Counted from the stretch's first letter, positions 1 to 7,539 are shown. The stretch: 7,627 nt of DNA from Bryobacterales bacterium (GCA_003139735.1 PLGA01000581.1:831-8457); one strand, 5' to 3'. Notes: a model not told the origin generated them from the sequence alone. Program-made: numbers and translations.

Positions 1-1523
1 TACCGGGTGGCGGCGGAGCGGCGGCCGGCGGCGCCACCGACTCCTTCTTTAACTACGACGCGACGGCGACCTCGGGACCGGCGATTCCGGATGCACCGCC
101 CACGGAAACTCACCAGAAGATCACGGTCAATGGGGAATCGTTCTCTTACACCGCGCGGGTAGGCTACATGCCAGTGCGCAACGCGACAACGGGACAATCG
201 GAAGCGCATCTGTTTTACACTTTCTATGCCAAAGACGGCGTAACCGATGCCTCGGCGCGCCCGGTTCTGTTTTTCCTGGGCGGCGCGCCTGGCGTGGCGG
301 CCGCATGGCAGGAGTTCGGCGGGTTGGGTCCGAAGCGCATGAAATGGGCGAATGACGGCGGGGCCGGGCAACCGCCCTATGGGTGGGTGGACAATCCCGG
401 TACGCCGCTCGGCCAGGCGGATCTGGTTTTCGTGAACCCCGTGGGCGCCGCGTTCAGCCGCGCCGACCAGCCGGCCCGCGCCACGAGTTTTTGGACCACG
501 GCCGGCGACATCGCTTCGCTCGCGGAGTTCGTGCGCAGCTTCCTCAATGCAAACAACCGGCGTAATTCACCGCTTTATCTGGCGGGCGAGGATTTTGGAA
601 CGGTGCGGGCGGCCGGCTTGGCCACGTATCTCATCGAACACCAGATACCGGTTCATGGCGTGGCGCTGCTGTCGATGACGATGACCGCCGACGCCGTCGC
701 CGGCGATGAGCAATACATCACGCAGTTGCCGAGCCTGGCGATGGCCGCGTGGAGTCACAAGAAACTGGCGCCGGAATTGGAGGGCATGAGCGCCGAGCGG
801 ATTTCCGAACAGGCGCGCCAGTTTGCATCTCGCGAGTATCTGCACGCGCTCTACAAAGGCGACCGCATGACGCCCGCGGAACGCACAGCCGTAATCGCCG
901 GCCTGTCGCGTTTGACGGGGCTTTCCAAGGATTTCGTCGTCAACAACAATCTGCGGATTACCCTGGACCGCTTCACCGCCGAACTCTTGCGCGAGGAACA
1001 CCGCGGACTCTCAAATTCCGACGCGCGGGTAAGCGGCTTTACGCCCACGGCGGGCGGCGGGCGCGGTGGCGGAGGCGGAGGCGGGGGCTTTGGCGGCCGC
1101 GGCGCCGCCGCGATCGACTTCAGCGAGTCCAACCTGGCCGGCGGCTTTCAGGCCGGATACGAGGCCTATCTGCGGCAAGAGCTCGGATTCAACGGCAACG
1201 GAATCTTTTACCTGTCCAGCGGCGGGGTCGGGGCATTCACTGCAACCGGCAGCGACGATGCGAGCCTTTCGGCCGCGTTCGCGCGCAACCCCAATCTCCG
1301 GTTGTTCGTGGCTGCGAATTACTTCGATCTGAACGCGCCGTTCTATGCGGCCGAATTTACCCTGGCACACCTCAGCGTTTCGCCCGAGGTCCGCGCCAAG
1401 AACATCATTGTCAATCATTACGAGGCCGGCCAGAAGACCTATGTCGACGCCAAGGCACTGGCCAAGCTGCAGGGCGACCTGGCCAGGTTCCTCGCCGAAC
1501 CGGCTTCAACGGCCCGCAGATAA
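1..1523 (+). CDS. S10 serine carboxypeptidase-like protein, catalytically dead paralogue, 5' end missing
   Basis: The frame is open from base 3 to the TAA at 1521-1523, giving 506 visible residues. The ATG at 168 is internal, because homology to the downstream paralogue begins well before it (ITVNGESFSYTARVGY against IALHGETIQYTARVGF). Start codon and any signal peptide lie outside the window. S10 family features kept: the Gly-rich oxyanion region, the GAAFSR block, the strand around the nucleophile, and the C-terminal YFDLNAPFY and HYEAGQKTY blocks. Key residues are changed: the nucleophile motif GESYG reads GEDFG (Asp codon 591-593), the His of GHMVY is Gln (1431-1433), and NGGPG reads GGAPG (279-293). 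The triad Asp remains (1326-1328). A 17-codon Gly-rich insert lies at 1053-1103. Hydrolysis by the S10 mechanism is therefore unlikely; a binding, chaperone or regulatory role beside the active copy is inference. The fold call is secure, the function is not. Confidence 0.9.
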   Translation, partial: PGGGGAAAGGATDSFFNYDATATSGPAIPDAPPTETHQKITVNGESFSYTARVGYMPVRNATTGQSEAHLFYTFYAKDGVTDASARPVLFFLGGAPGVAAAWQEFGGLGPKRMKWANDGGAGQPPYGWVDNPGTPLGQADLVFVNPVGAAFSRADQPARATSFWTTAGDIASLAEFVRSFLNANNRRNSPLYLAGEDFGTVRAAGLATYLIEHQIPVHGVALLSMTMTADAVAGDEQYITQLPSLAMAAWSHKKLAPELEGMSAERISEQARQFASREYLHALYKGDRMTPAERTAVIAGLSRLTGLSKDFVVNNNLRITLDRFTAELLREEHRGLSNSDARVSGFTPTAGGGRGGGGGGGGFGGRGAAAIDFSESNLAGGFQAGYEAYLRQELGFNGNGIFYLSSGGVGAFTATGSDDASLSAAFARNPNLRLFVAANYFDLNAPFYAAEFTLAHLSVSPEVRAKNIIVNHYEAGQKTYVDAKALAKLQGDLARFLAEPASTARR

Positions 1524-1534
1524 GCGGCGCGACC

Positions 1535-1540
1535 AAGGAA
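1535..1540 (+). promoter_or_regulatory. Ribosome binding site of the second S10 gene
   Basis: AAGGAA lies 7 bases before the ATG at 1548. It supports that start over the out-of-frame ATG at 1543. It sits in the 24-base gap after the first S10 gene, where no promoter is seen, so the two genes are probably co-transcribed. Confidence 0.7.
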
Positions 1541-1547
1541 CAATGCC

Positions 1548-3083
1548 ATGAGACTTCACTACAGGATTTGCACCGTCCTCTTCGCGATGGTCCCGATGGG
1601 GGTGGCAGCTTTTGCGCAAGGCGGAGGCAGGGGCGCCGCGGGCGCGACGAACGACTTCTATCGCTTCGATTACACGCTGGAAACCATGCAGCCGATCGAG
1701 TATCCAGCGCAGCCGATTGCGACGCAGCATCAGATCGCGCTGCACGGCGAGACCATCCAGTACACGGCGCGCGTGGGATTCCTGCCCATCCACCAAGCCA
1801 CCACCGGCGTGACCCAGGGCCATCTGTTCTACGTTTACTATTCCAAGAACAATGTCGCCGACAAGTCCAAACGGCCGGTTTGGTTCTTGTTCAACGGCGG
1901 ACCGGGGGCGGCCACCGTCTGGCTCCACATGGGCGCTTTCGGCCCCAAGATGGTGAAACTGGGCCCGGAGGGTTTGGCGCCGCCGCCGCCGTACACTTAC
2001 GTGGACAATCCCAACTGCCTGCTGGATACCGGCGATCTGGTATTTATCGACGCCATGGGCACAGGTTTCAGCCGCCCGGACAAACCGACGGACGGCCCCT
2101 TCTTTGGGGGAGTGGACAACGACCTGGCCGCCTTCGCGGAGTTCATCCGCGGCTTCCTGAACGAATACAACCTGTGGGGTTCGCCGCTGTTTGTCGGCGG
2201 CGAGAGCTACGGCACGACGCGCGCGGCGGGCTTGGCCGGCTTCCTTACGGATCGGGACATTCCCATCAACGGCGTGATGCTGCTGTCGGCGGTGATCGAC
2301 TCCAATGCCGGCGCGGGCGAACAGCGCCAGTTGACCACTCTGCCGACCGAGATCATGACTGCGTACTATCACAAGAAGCTGGCGCCGGACCTTCAAAAGC
2401 TCACGGTGGAGCAGATGGCGAAACATGCGCGCGAATTCGCTTCGGGTGAGTACCTGGAATATCTTTTCGATGGCGCGCGGGCGACGCCGGCCGAGCGCGA
2501 GAAGGCGCTGACCGACATGGCGCGATACACGGGACTCTCCAAGAGCTTCATCGATGGCCTGGACCTTCGCGTTCCTTTGGGGCCGTTCAGCACGGAACTG
2601 CTGCGCAGCCAGCACCTGATGACGTCGCGCCTGGATTCGCGCTTTGCGGGTTACCAACTGGATGCCGGCGCCAACAATACGAGCTTCGATTACAGCAATG
2701 CCAACATTGAGGACTGTTTCCTGACCGCCTTCGAGGCTTACGTGCGGAACGACCTGAATTACAAGAACGACAACCTCTACTACGTAGCCGGGAATTCGCC
2801 GCCGTGGTCGGGCGAATATAATACGGTGGTCAACCTGGAGGACGGTTTCGCCAAGAATCCGCACATGCATCTGTTCGTGGGGATGGGGTATTACGATTTC
2901 GCGTGCCCCTTCTTCCCCGTGGAATGGACTATAGCCCACTTGAACGTGTCGGAAGAGGTTAAGAAGAACAACATTTCGGTGGGCTACTACGAGGCGGGCC
3001 ACATGGTCTACATCGACCAGCCTTCGGCGGCCAAGTTCCATGCCGATCTGGAGAAATTCGTTCGGGCCTCGTTGCCGGAATGA
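1548..3083 (+). CDS. Secreted S10 family serine carboxypeptidase, intact catalytic triad
   Basis: This is a 511-residue exported peptidase of the S10 (carboxypeptidase Y-like) family; members remove C-terminal residues from peptides, usually at acidic pH. Residues 1-23 form a signal peptide (MRLHYR, then a hydrophobic stretch ending AFA), followed by a Gly-rich linker QGGGRGAAG. The oxyanion motif NGGPG is at 116-120 and GTGFSRP at 171-177. The nucleophile is Ser220 in GESYG, the acid is Asp450 in YYDFACP, and the base is His485 in EAGHMVY. Order and spacing fit the Ser-Asp-His triad of the family (Ser146, Asp338, His397 in yeast CPY), and the length is close to that of bacterial S10 enzymes. 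The start has a good ribosome binding site. It follows a degenerate paralogue by 24 bases, roughly half identical by eye in the N-terminal part, which suggests tandem duplication. It is likely periplasmic or extracellular; the peptide substrate cannot be told from sequence. Confidence 0.95.
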   Translation: MRLHYRICTVLFAMVPMGVAAFAQGGGRGAAGATNDFYRFDYTLETMQPIEYPAQPIATQHQIALHGETIQYTARVGFLPIHQATTGVTQGHLFYVYYSKNNVADKSKRPVWFLFNGGPGAATVWLHMGAFGPKMVKLGPEGLAPPPPYTYVDNPNCLLDTGDLVFIDAMGTGFSRPDKPTDGPFFGGVDNDLAAFAEFIRGFLNEYNLWGSPLFVGGESYGTTRAAGLAGFLTDRDIPINGVMLLSAVIDSNAGAGEQRQLTTLPTEIMTAYYHKKLAPDLQKLTVEQMAKHAREFASGEYLEYLFDGARATPAEREKALTDMARYTGLSKSFIDGLDLRVPLGPFSTELLRSQHLMTSRLDSRFAGYQLDAGANNTSFDYSNANIEDCFLTAFEAYVRNDLNYKNDNLYYVAGNSPPWSGEYNTVVNLEDGFAKNPHMHLFVGMGYYDFACPFFPVEWTIAHLNVSEEVKKNNISVGYYEAGHMVYIDQPSAAKFHADLEKFVRASLPE

Positions 3084-3117
3084 CCCATTGAATACCGCGG
3101 CGCAGTTCGACTGCCGG

Positions 3118-3145
3118 GTGGGGGTCGGGCATGCCCGACCTCTAC
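3118..3145. repeat. Palindromic hairpin between convergent genes
   Basis: The core GGTCGGGCATGCCCGACC (3123-3140) is a perfect 18-base palindrome. Outer pairs extend the arms to 3118-3130 and 3133-3145, with two G-U pairs in + strand RNA. A second perfect palindrome, CGCGCCGGCGCG, follows at 3154-3165. Both lie in the 84-base gap where the S10 gene and the GH31 gene end toward each other. Neither strand has a U-run after the stem, so this is not a classic intrinsic terminator. It could protect 3' ends, slow polymerase, or be one copy of a dispersed REP-like repeat; which one is not decidable here. Confidence 0.55.
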
Positions 3146-3167
3146 GGCGGATGCGCGCCGGCGCGGT

Positions 3168-6100
3168 TCAAGAACTCAGCGGAATCACGCGCTTGGCGCC
3201 ATCTCCGAAGAGAACGAGATATTCCGCGCCGCGTGCTTCCGCTCGACGCCTGGCGCCGGCCTCAGGCCCTGTCGCCAGCACTGCCTTGACGCGGCCCGCG
3301 GTCATGCTCTCGCCCGGAACCAGGCTGGGCGCCAACTCCACCGGGACGAAGGCGCCTGGCCGTAGAAATACGCCAATTCGGTCGATAGGCGTCGCGATTC
3401 GATGAGGCCGCGCGCCGAGAAAGGATTCCGCCGTCCAGAAATCCGTCCAGCGGCCTGGCGGCAGCAAAACCGTGCGGGATTCGCCGGGGCCGAGAACCGG
3501 CGCAACGAGGATGTCCGGGCCGAACAGATACTGGTCGTCGCAATTCGCCAGCTCAGGCGAGTCAGGGAATGCCAGAGGCATGGGACGCATCAACGGGATG
3601 CCTGTCTCATGGGCTTCCTGCGCGGAGCTTTCGATGTACGGCAGCAGATTCTCGCGCAGCCATGCATAGCGCTTGTAGATTGCGACCGCATCGTCGCCGA
3701 ATTCCCATGGCTCCCTGGGCGTTGTGCCATGATAGCGCATCAGGGGACAGAAGGCCGCCCATTCCGTCCAGCGAATATAGACCTCCGGATCCGGCCAGCC
3801 GGAATAGCCTCCGGCATCCGCTCCCCAGTTCGACAGGCCGCAAGCCGCGGCATTCAGCCCGCCGCGCAGCGCCGCTCGCATTCCGAAGAAATTCGCCTGG
3901 TGGTCGCCGGCGAAATAGCAGATGGAGTGTTGATCTCCCGCGCAGCCGGCGCGGGCAAAAAGCACGTAATCGTTCCCGCGCGCTTCCTGAAAGACCTGCG
4001 CGTAGACTTGATGATAGAAATAGGCGTAAAAATTGTGCATTTCCACGCCTCGCTTGCCGTTATAGAAGACGGCGTCGCCGGGAACGACGTCGCCAAAATC
4101 GGCCATGCTTCCGGCCAGCCCCAGATCGAACCGCGGCTTCCAGAAACGCCTCAGCAGTTCAGCGGCGAGTGGGTGCGTGTAGTCGACAATGGCGGCCTTT
4201 TCGTCACGAAATGCAATGGAGCCGTCGGCATGACGGAGGGCTGGAAGTTGCGCATCCTGCAGGTCGGGAAAGAGACTGCGTATTTGCCCGATGTCCATGC
4301 TCGCCCACACCCATGCGAGCACGCGCAGACGGCCGTCCTTCAGGCTCGCATAGAGCGCGGGATCGTCGTTTCCAGCCTCGGCGTAGATGGCGGAATGCGG
4401 AATGTCGAGATCGCGGAAGCGCTTCACGACGCCGATTTCTTCGAGCACCGCATTCTTGAGCGGCCCGTTCCGCCAGCGGCGGCCGCCACCGCCCATCCAC
4501 GGTTCGAATGCCCAGCGTGGCGGCGTCATCGGCTTGCCGGTGATCTCCGTATAGGATCGCAGGACATCTTGCGGCTTGGCGGGCCAGACGAATAGATCGA
4601 GCACGTCGCCAAAGGCTGTCATTCGATAACGCCCGGGATCGGCGTTGCCAATGTCGGCGCGCAACCGGTAGCTGGTGTTCCAAAACAGACTGTGTCCGCG
4701 GGTGCTATGCATCAGCGGAACATTCTTGTAGGCCTGATTGAGCTGGCCGTGAATGTTCCCGTCCCAACAATCCACGTCCCAGAGCGTCACAACATTCGCT
4801 CGCTGACCGAGCGCATTGAACCGTTCGCCGAAGCCATAAAAACTCTCATTGGGCGCGAGGCTTCCGTGCAGGTCGATGGCGATGACCTCGCCGGCGGTCG
4901 AGAATCTTACCGAGAGATCCCCATCTCCCAAGCTCCAGAGTGTCCTCCCAGTGCGGTCGCGCACAACAACGCGCCAGGGGCGAGCCTGAATCTCGACATT
5001 GGCTGCGCCGCATTGAAATGCATTCGTCCCGGTCTCGACGAGCTCGGCCTGGTCCGGCTGGAAATAGCCGGGTTGCCGGCTGCGGAGGCGTATGGCTCCA
5101 TGGGATAAACCGAGCCAGAGGGGAAAGCCGAACTTTCCGGCAACCGCGTTCAGGCGTAATTCCCTACCGTCGCGGCGGAACTCTCCGGCCGAAGTCACCG
5201 GGACCCATTCCAGCGCGCGAACGTTGCCGGGAGATTCATCGGCGAACCATCGCCTTGCCGCGCGGTCAAGCTGGTGAAGATAGACATCGAGCGCCCGGCA
5301 GGCGCTGGCGAAGTCCCGATTGCGCAAGGCGCCATTCACCGCGATCCTGGCTTCGTGGGGATAGAATTCACCCGGCCGGACCGGCCAGTTCGACCCGTCC
5401 GTGTGAAAGCTGAAGCCTTCGAGCACCAGCGTGTCATGCAGCCTTTGCGCCAATCGAACGCGCTGGGATAACATCCCGCGGCCGGTTTCGCGGCCCAGTG
5501 TTTGCTGCTCCCGCCACAGTGTCCGGCGCTCTTCAAGATCGGGCCAGAGCAGCTTTTCCGGCAATTGCCAGCGCAGCATTTGGCCGGACAGGTGGGCGAG
5601 AAACCCCGGAGTCGAGCGGAGTTCCGGTTTCTCGCCGAAGCTGCAGACCGTCAGCAAGTCAGGCGGTAGATTCAACGTCTGGTCCAGGACAATCGGACTT
5701 AGAACCTCAGAGGACTGTCCGCGCGAACGGACAAGATTGAGCCCAAAGAGATCGTGGACGGGCCTTCCGCCCAAATGGTCCCAGGAGATCTGGAAATGCG
5801 CCGTCCATGCGCCCGCCTGCCGCTCGGTCCTTACGCTGAATTCGTTACTGTTGCTGGCTCCGCTGGAATCGACGGCAAAGAGATGAACCTGTTCGTTTTT
5901 CCAGTCGGGGCGAAACTGCACATAGACCGCATCGGGATAGGCGGATAACCCAAAGCGGTCGCTGTTACCGGGGAACTTGACAGGCTTGGCGAGTCCCGGG
6001 TTGCCGCGATAGAGCGGATCTAGCTCGGTGTTATGAAACTCGACGTGAAGCAGGTCGCGATCCCACCACACCGTCGCCGTTGTGGGTGTGACTTGCGGAA

Positions 6101-6296
6101 ATCCGCCGGCGCGAAGAAAACGCCGGAACACAATCGCGTTCTCTCTTCCCGGCGCCCCGAACGCGGCCGACGACGCTCCAAATCCCGGCGCCGGGCGCAT
6201 GGCCTGGCTGCCTGCCGGCGATTGACCGCCGGCCACGCGCATCCATGAGGCGGCCGCGGGGGCGCCAATCAGCTTCAGACATTCGCGTCGCTTCAT
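3168..6296 (-). CDS. Exported GH31 family alpha-glycosidase with N-terminal CBM9-like domain
   Basis: The protein has 1042 residues. It begins MKRRECLKLIG followed by an Ala-rich hydrophobic stretch, a twin-arginine-type export signal (about 1-25). Residues about 50-205 look like a CBM9/DOMON-like beta-sandwich (VWWDRDLLHVEFHN, ending in LSPIVLDQ). Residues 210-360 are mostly helical and unassigned. The GH31 N-terminal beta domain (about 375-585) carries GFGERF at 488-493. The catalytic barrel (about 590-905) has Asp733 in MADFGD as nucleophile and Asp798 in FAGDHQ as acid/base, plus GADAGGYSG (825-833) and MRYHGT (853-858). The C-terminal beta region starts near DQYLFGPDILVAPV (921-934). GH31 enzymes are retaining alpha-glycosidases (glucose, xylose, galactose, sulfoquinovose). 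MADFGD recalls the YihQ sulfoquinovosidase branch, but the YihQ segment with the sulfonate-binding Arg and Trp is absent, so that substrate is unlikely. The gene follows the symporter by 28 bases, probably in one operon. Family is sure, substrate unknown. Confidence 0.93.
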   Translation of the reverse strand: MKRRECLKLIGAPAAASWMRVAGGQSPAGSQAMRPAPGFGASSAAFGAPGRENAIVFRRFLRAGGFPQVTPTTATVWWDRDLLHVEFHNTELDPLYRGNPGLAKPVKFPGNSDRFGLSAYPDAVYVQFRPDWKNEQVHLFAVDSSGASNSNEFSVRTERQAGAWTAHFQISWDHLGGRPVHDLFGLNLVRSRGQSSEVLSPIVLDQTLNLPPDLLTVCSFGEKPELRSTPGFLAHLSGQMLRWQLPEKLLWPDLEERRTLWREQQTLGRETGRGMLSQRVRLAQRLHDTLVLEGFSFHTDGSNWPVRPGEFYPHEARIAVNGALRNRDFASACRALDVYLHQLDRAARRWFADESPGNVRALEWVPVTSAGEFRRDGRELRLNAVAGKFGFPLWLGLSHGAIRLRSRQPGYFQPDQAELVETGTNAFQCGAANVEIQARPWRVVVRDRTGRTLWSLGDGDLSVRFSTAGEVIAIDLHGSLAPNESFYGFGERFNALGQRANVVTLWDVDCWDGNIHGQLNQAYKNVPLMHSTRGHSLFWNTSYRLRADIGNADPGRYRMTAFGDVLDLFVWPAKPQDVLRSYTEITGKPMTPPRWAFEPWMGGGGRRWRNGPLKNAVLEEIGVVKRFRDLDIPHSAIYAEAGNDDPALYASLKDGRLRVLAWVWASMDIGQIRSLFPDLQDAQLPALRHADGSIAFRDEKAAIVDYTHPLAAELLRRFWKPRFDLGLAGSMADFGDVVPGDAVFYNGKRGVEMHNFYAYFYHQVYAQVFQEARGNDYVLFARAGCAGDQHSICYFAGDHQANFFGMRAALRGGLNAAACGLSNWGADAGGYSGWPDPEVYIRWTEWAAFCPLMRYHGTTPREPWEFGDDAVAIYKRYAWLRENLLPYIESSAQEAHETGIPLMRPMPLAFPDSPELANCDDQYLFGPDILVAPVLGPGESRTVLLPPGRWTDFWTAESFLGARPHRIATPIDRIGVFLRPGAFVPVELAPSLVPGESMTAGRVKAVLATGPEAGARRRAEARGAEYLVLFGDGAKRVIPLSS

Positions 6297-6302
6297 TGCC
6301 TT

Positions 6303-6307
6303 CTCCT
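6303..6307 (-). promoter_or_regulatory. Ribosome binding site of the GH31 gene
   Basis: AGGAG on the minus strand, 6 bases before the ATG at 6296. It lies in the 28-base gap after the symporter gene and fixes the start that gives the twin-arginine signal. Confidence 0.75.
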
Positions 6308-6324
6308 GTTGACCACCGTGCGGC

Positions 6325-7377
6325 TTAACCTAGCGTGCTGGCCCACGCTAGAGTGAGAATGGAAAGCAGCATGATGACTAGTCCGGACCCCATCCATCGC
6401 CGGTCCTTTGCCCGCGCGAGCTTCCACTCGCCGATGAAGAAGCCAATCACATTCGCCGTGATGAGGCCGACGATTAGCTTGATCGGCCATCCGATGGCGG
6501 GCCCGAGCCTGCCGATCTTCCCAGAGGCGAAGCCGTAGAGGAAGATGTCTCCACCCCACAACAGCCCCATGAGCACGGTCAAGGCGTAGAGGATGCCGCT
6601 CTCCGGAAGGGCGTATTTCTTCCAGCTTGCGTTTTTCGCAAGCAGATAGCCGCAGAAGCAAAGATTGGGAACGGCCCCGCTGGTGAGCATGAGCAGCCAG
6701 ACGATGTTCGAGCCGGCAAACGAGCTATAACCGGCGCGAACGGCAGTGGCGACCACGGGCTGGGCAAGGCTGTAGCCGATGTTCAGAACAGCCGAAAGCA
6801 GCCCTGCTCCGATGCAAAGCGCAAGCCCGGCTGCGATGGGCCGCGCCGTACCCACCATGTTTCCGCGCAATTTCAACTTGTCGGCCGCCTGGCTCTTCTC
6901 ACGCAGAAGGCCCGCATAGCCGCAGCAAGCAATTCCGAAGATGCCCACGATGGTGCCCAGAATGATGGCATGGCCCTGCGGTTGAGCCAGCTTTTCGGGA
7001 GCGAGCAACCCCATGGGCAAGAACGATCCCAGCGAGGCGCTGATGGCAAGCACCAGCGTGTTGGCCATCGAGACTCCGACGGCGCTCACTCCCTGGCCGA
7101 ACATGATGGCTCCAAAGCCCCACGCAAAGCCGAAAAGAGTTGCCGAAGCCGCCGCGCCGGCCGGCGCGAGCCTGAGAATCCGCATGAAGCCGGGCGTGGT
7201 GGCTCCGGCGATTGCCACGGGCATCAGAACGCACGAAACGAGGATAAAGATGGACCATACGTTTTCCCAGGACCACCGGCCCAGGTACTTCATGGGCAGA
7301 GCGAAGGCTCCGCACATGATGCCCGCGATAATGGCGAAAGTTACGCCCAATGTCACTGCAGAACCGGTAAGAGTCAC
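6325..7377 (-). CDS. RhaT-family sugar/proton symporter (L-rhamnose transporter family)
   Basis: A 350-residue inner-membrane protein with ten predicted helices (about 8-26, 40-58, 76-96, 101-124, 137-157, 180-203, 222-243, 262-283, 297-316, 329-346). E. coli RhaT, which imports L-rhamnose with a proton, is 344 residues. Recalled RhaT features matched here: WSWENVWS (35-42) against WSWETMWS, LFGFAWGFG (81-89) against LFGAMWGIG, GVSMANT (101-107) against GMSMGIG, and the EW in the penultimate loop (317-318). The start is GTG at 7375-7377, chosen because AAGGAG lies 8 bases upstream; the first in-frame ATG would remove helix 1. It is the first gene of the probable operon with the GH31 enzyme and lies downstream of a promoter with an operator-like palindrome. 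The family is clear. Rhamnose as substrate is not: RhaT-like proteins outside enterics are poorly characterised, and a GH31 partner points to another hexose or pentose as an equal possibility. Confidence 0.9.
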   Translation of the reverse strand: MTLTGSAVTLGVTFAIIAGIMCGAFALPMKYLGRWSWENVWSIFILVSCVLMPVAIAGATTPGFMRILRLAPAGAAASATLFGFAWGFGAIMFGQGVSAVGVSMANTLVLAISASLGSFLPMGLLAPEKLAQPQGHAIILGTIVGIFGIACCGYAGLLREKSQAADKLKLRGNMVGTARPIAAGLALCIGAGLLSAVLNIGYSLAQPVVATAVRAGYSSFAGSNIVWLLMLTSGAVPNLCFCGYLLAKNASWKKYALPESGILYALTVLMGLLWGGDIFLYGFASGKIGRLGPAIGWPIKLIVGLITANVIGFFIGEWKLARAKDRRWMGSGLVIMLLSILTLAWASTLG

Positions 7378-7533
7378 GCGTGTTTCTCCTTGCCTACTCC
7401 GATCACCCGACCGGCAGAGCCGCAGGATTGAGATTCAGTTGCGAGGCGGATTCGGCGCATCGCGCCCGATCGGGATTTCATCCGACCGCGCCGGCAGCGG
7501 CGGGGCGCTGCGAACGTTGCTGCGCACGTTCTG
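7378..7533 (-). other. Long 5' leader of the symporter operon
   Basis: If the promoter at 7540-7568 is used, the transcript carries about 155 untranslated bases. The stretch holds a perfect CCCGATCGGG palindrome (7465-7474) and an inverted pair GAACGT / ACGTTC (7512-7517 and 7526-7531). A 35-codon frame (7374-7481) overlaps the GTG by four bases but has no ribosome binding site. No known riboswitch or leader fold is recognised. Confidence 0.3.
7386..7391 (-). promoter_or_regulatory. Ribosome binding site deciding the GTG start of the symporter
   Basis: AAGGAG on the minus strand, 8 bases before GTG at 7377. It is the reason to prefer the GTG over any later ATG. Confidence 0.75.
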
Positions 7534-7539
7534 GGACCC

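Noticed and set aside
168..170. ATG as start of the first S10 gene
   Set aside because: The frame is open to the window edge and homology to the second S10 gene covers residues upstream of this ATG, so it is internal.
749..2449. Long + strand open frame overlapping both S10 genes
   Set aside because: It spans the gap between two well-supported genes in another frame, is extremely Arg-rich, and matches no family; such frames arise from high G+C at third codon positions.
1506..3041. Long minus-strand open frame opposite the active S10 gene
   Set aside because: It is a mirror of the S10 coding sequence with Arg/His/Val-rich low-quality composition, no plausible ribosome binding site and no recognisable domain.
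3118..3145. Intrinsic terminator call for the hairpin
   Set aside because: No run of U follows the stem on either strand; kept only as a palindromic hairpin.
3402..4595. + strand open frame of 397 codons opposite the GH31 gene
   Set aside because: It lies wholly antisense to the GH31 catalytic barrel, which has clear motifs; no family resemblance is seen.
3168..6296. Sulfoquinovosidase assignment for the GH31 gene
   Set aside because: The MADFGD nucleophile context is shared, but the region that carries the sulfonate-binding Arg and Trp in YihQ is not present.
7374..7481. 35-codon leader frame on the minus strand whose TGA overlaps the GTG of the symporter
   Set aside because: The four-base overlap is suggestive of coupling, but there is no ribosome binding site before its ATG, the peptide is featureless, and the symporter has its own strong site.
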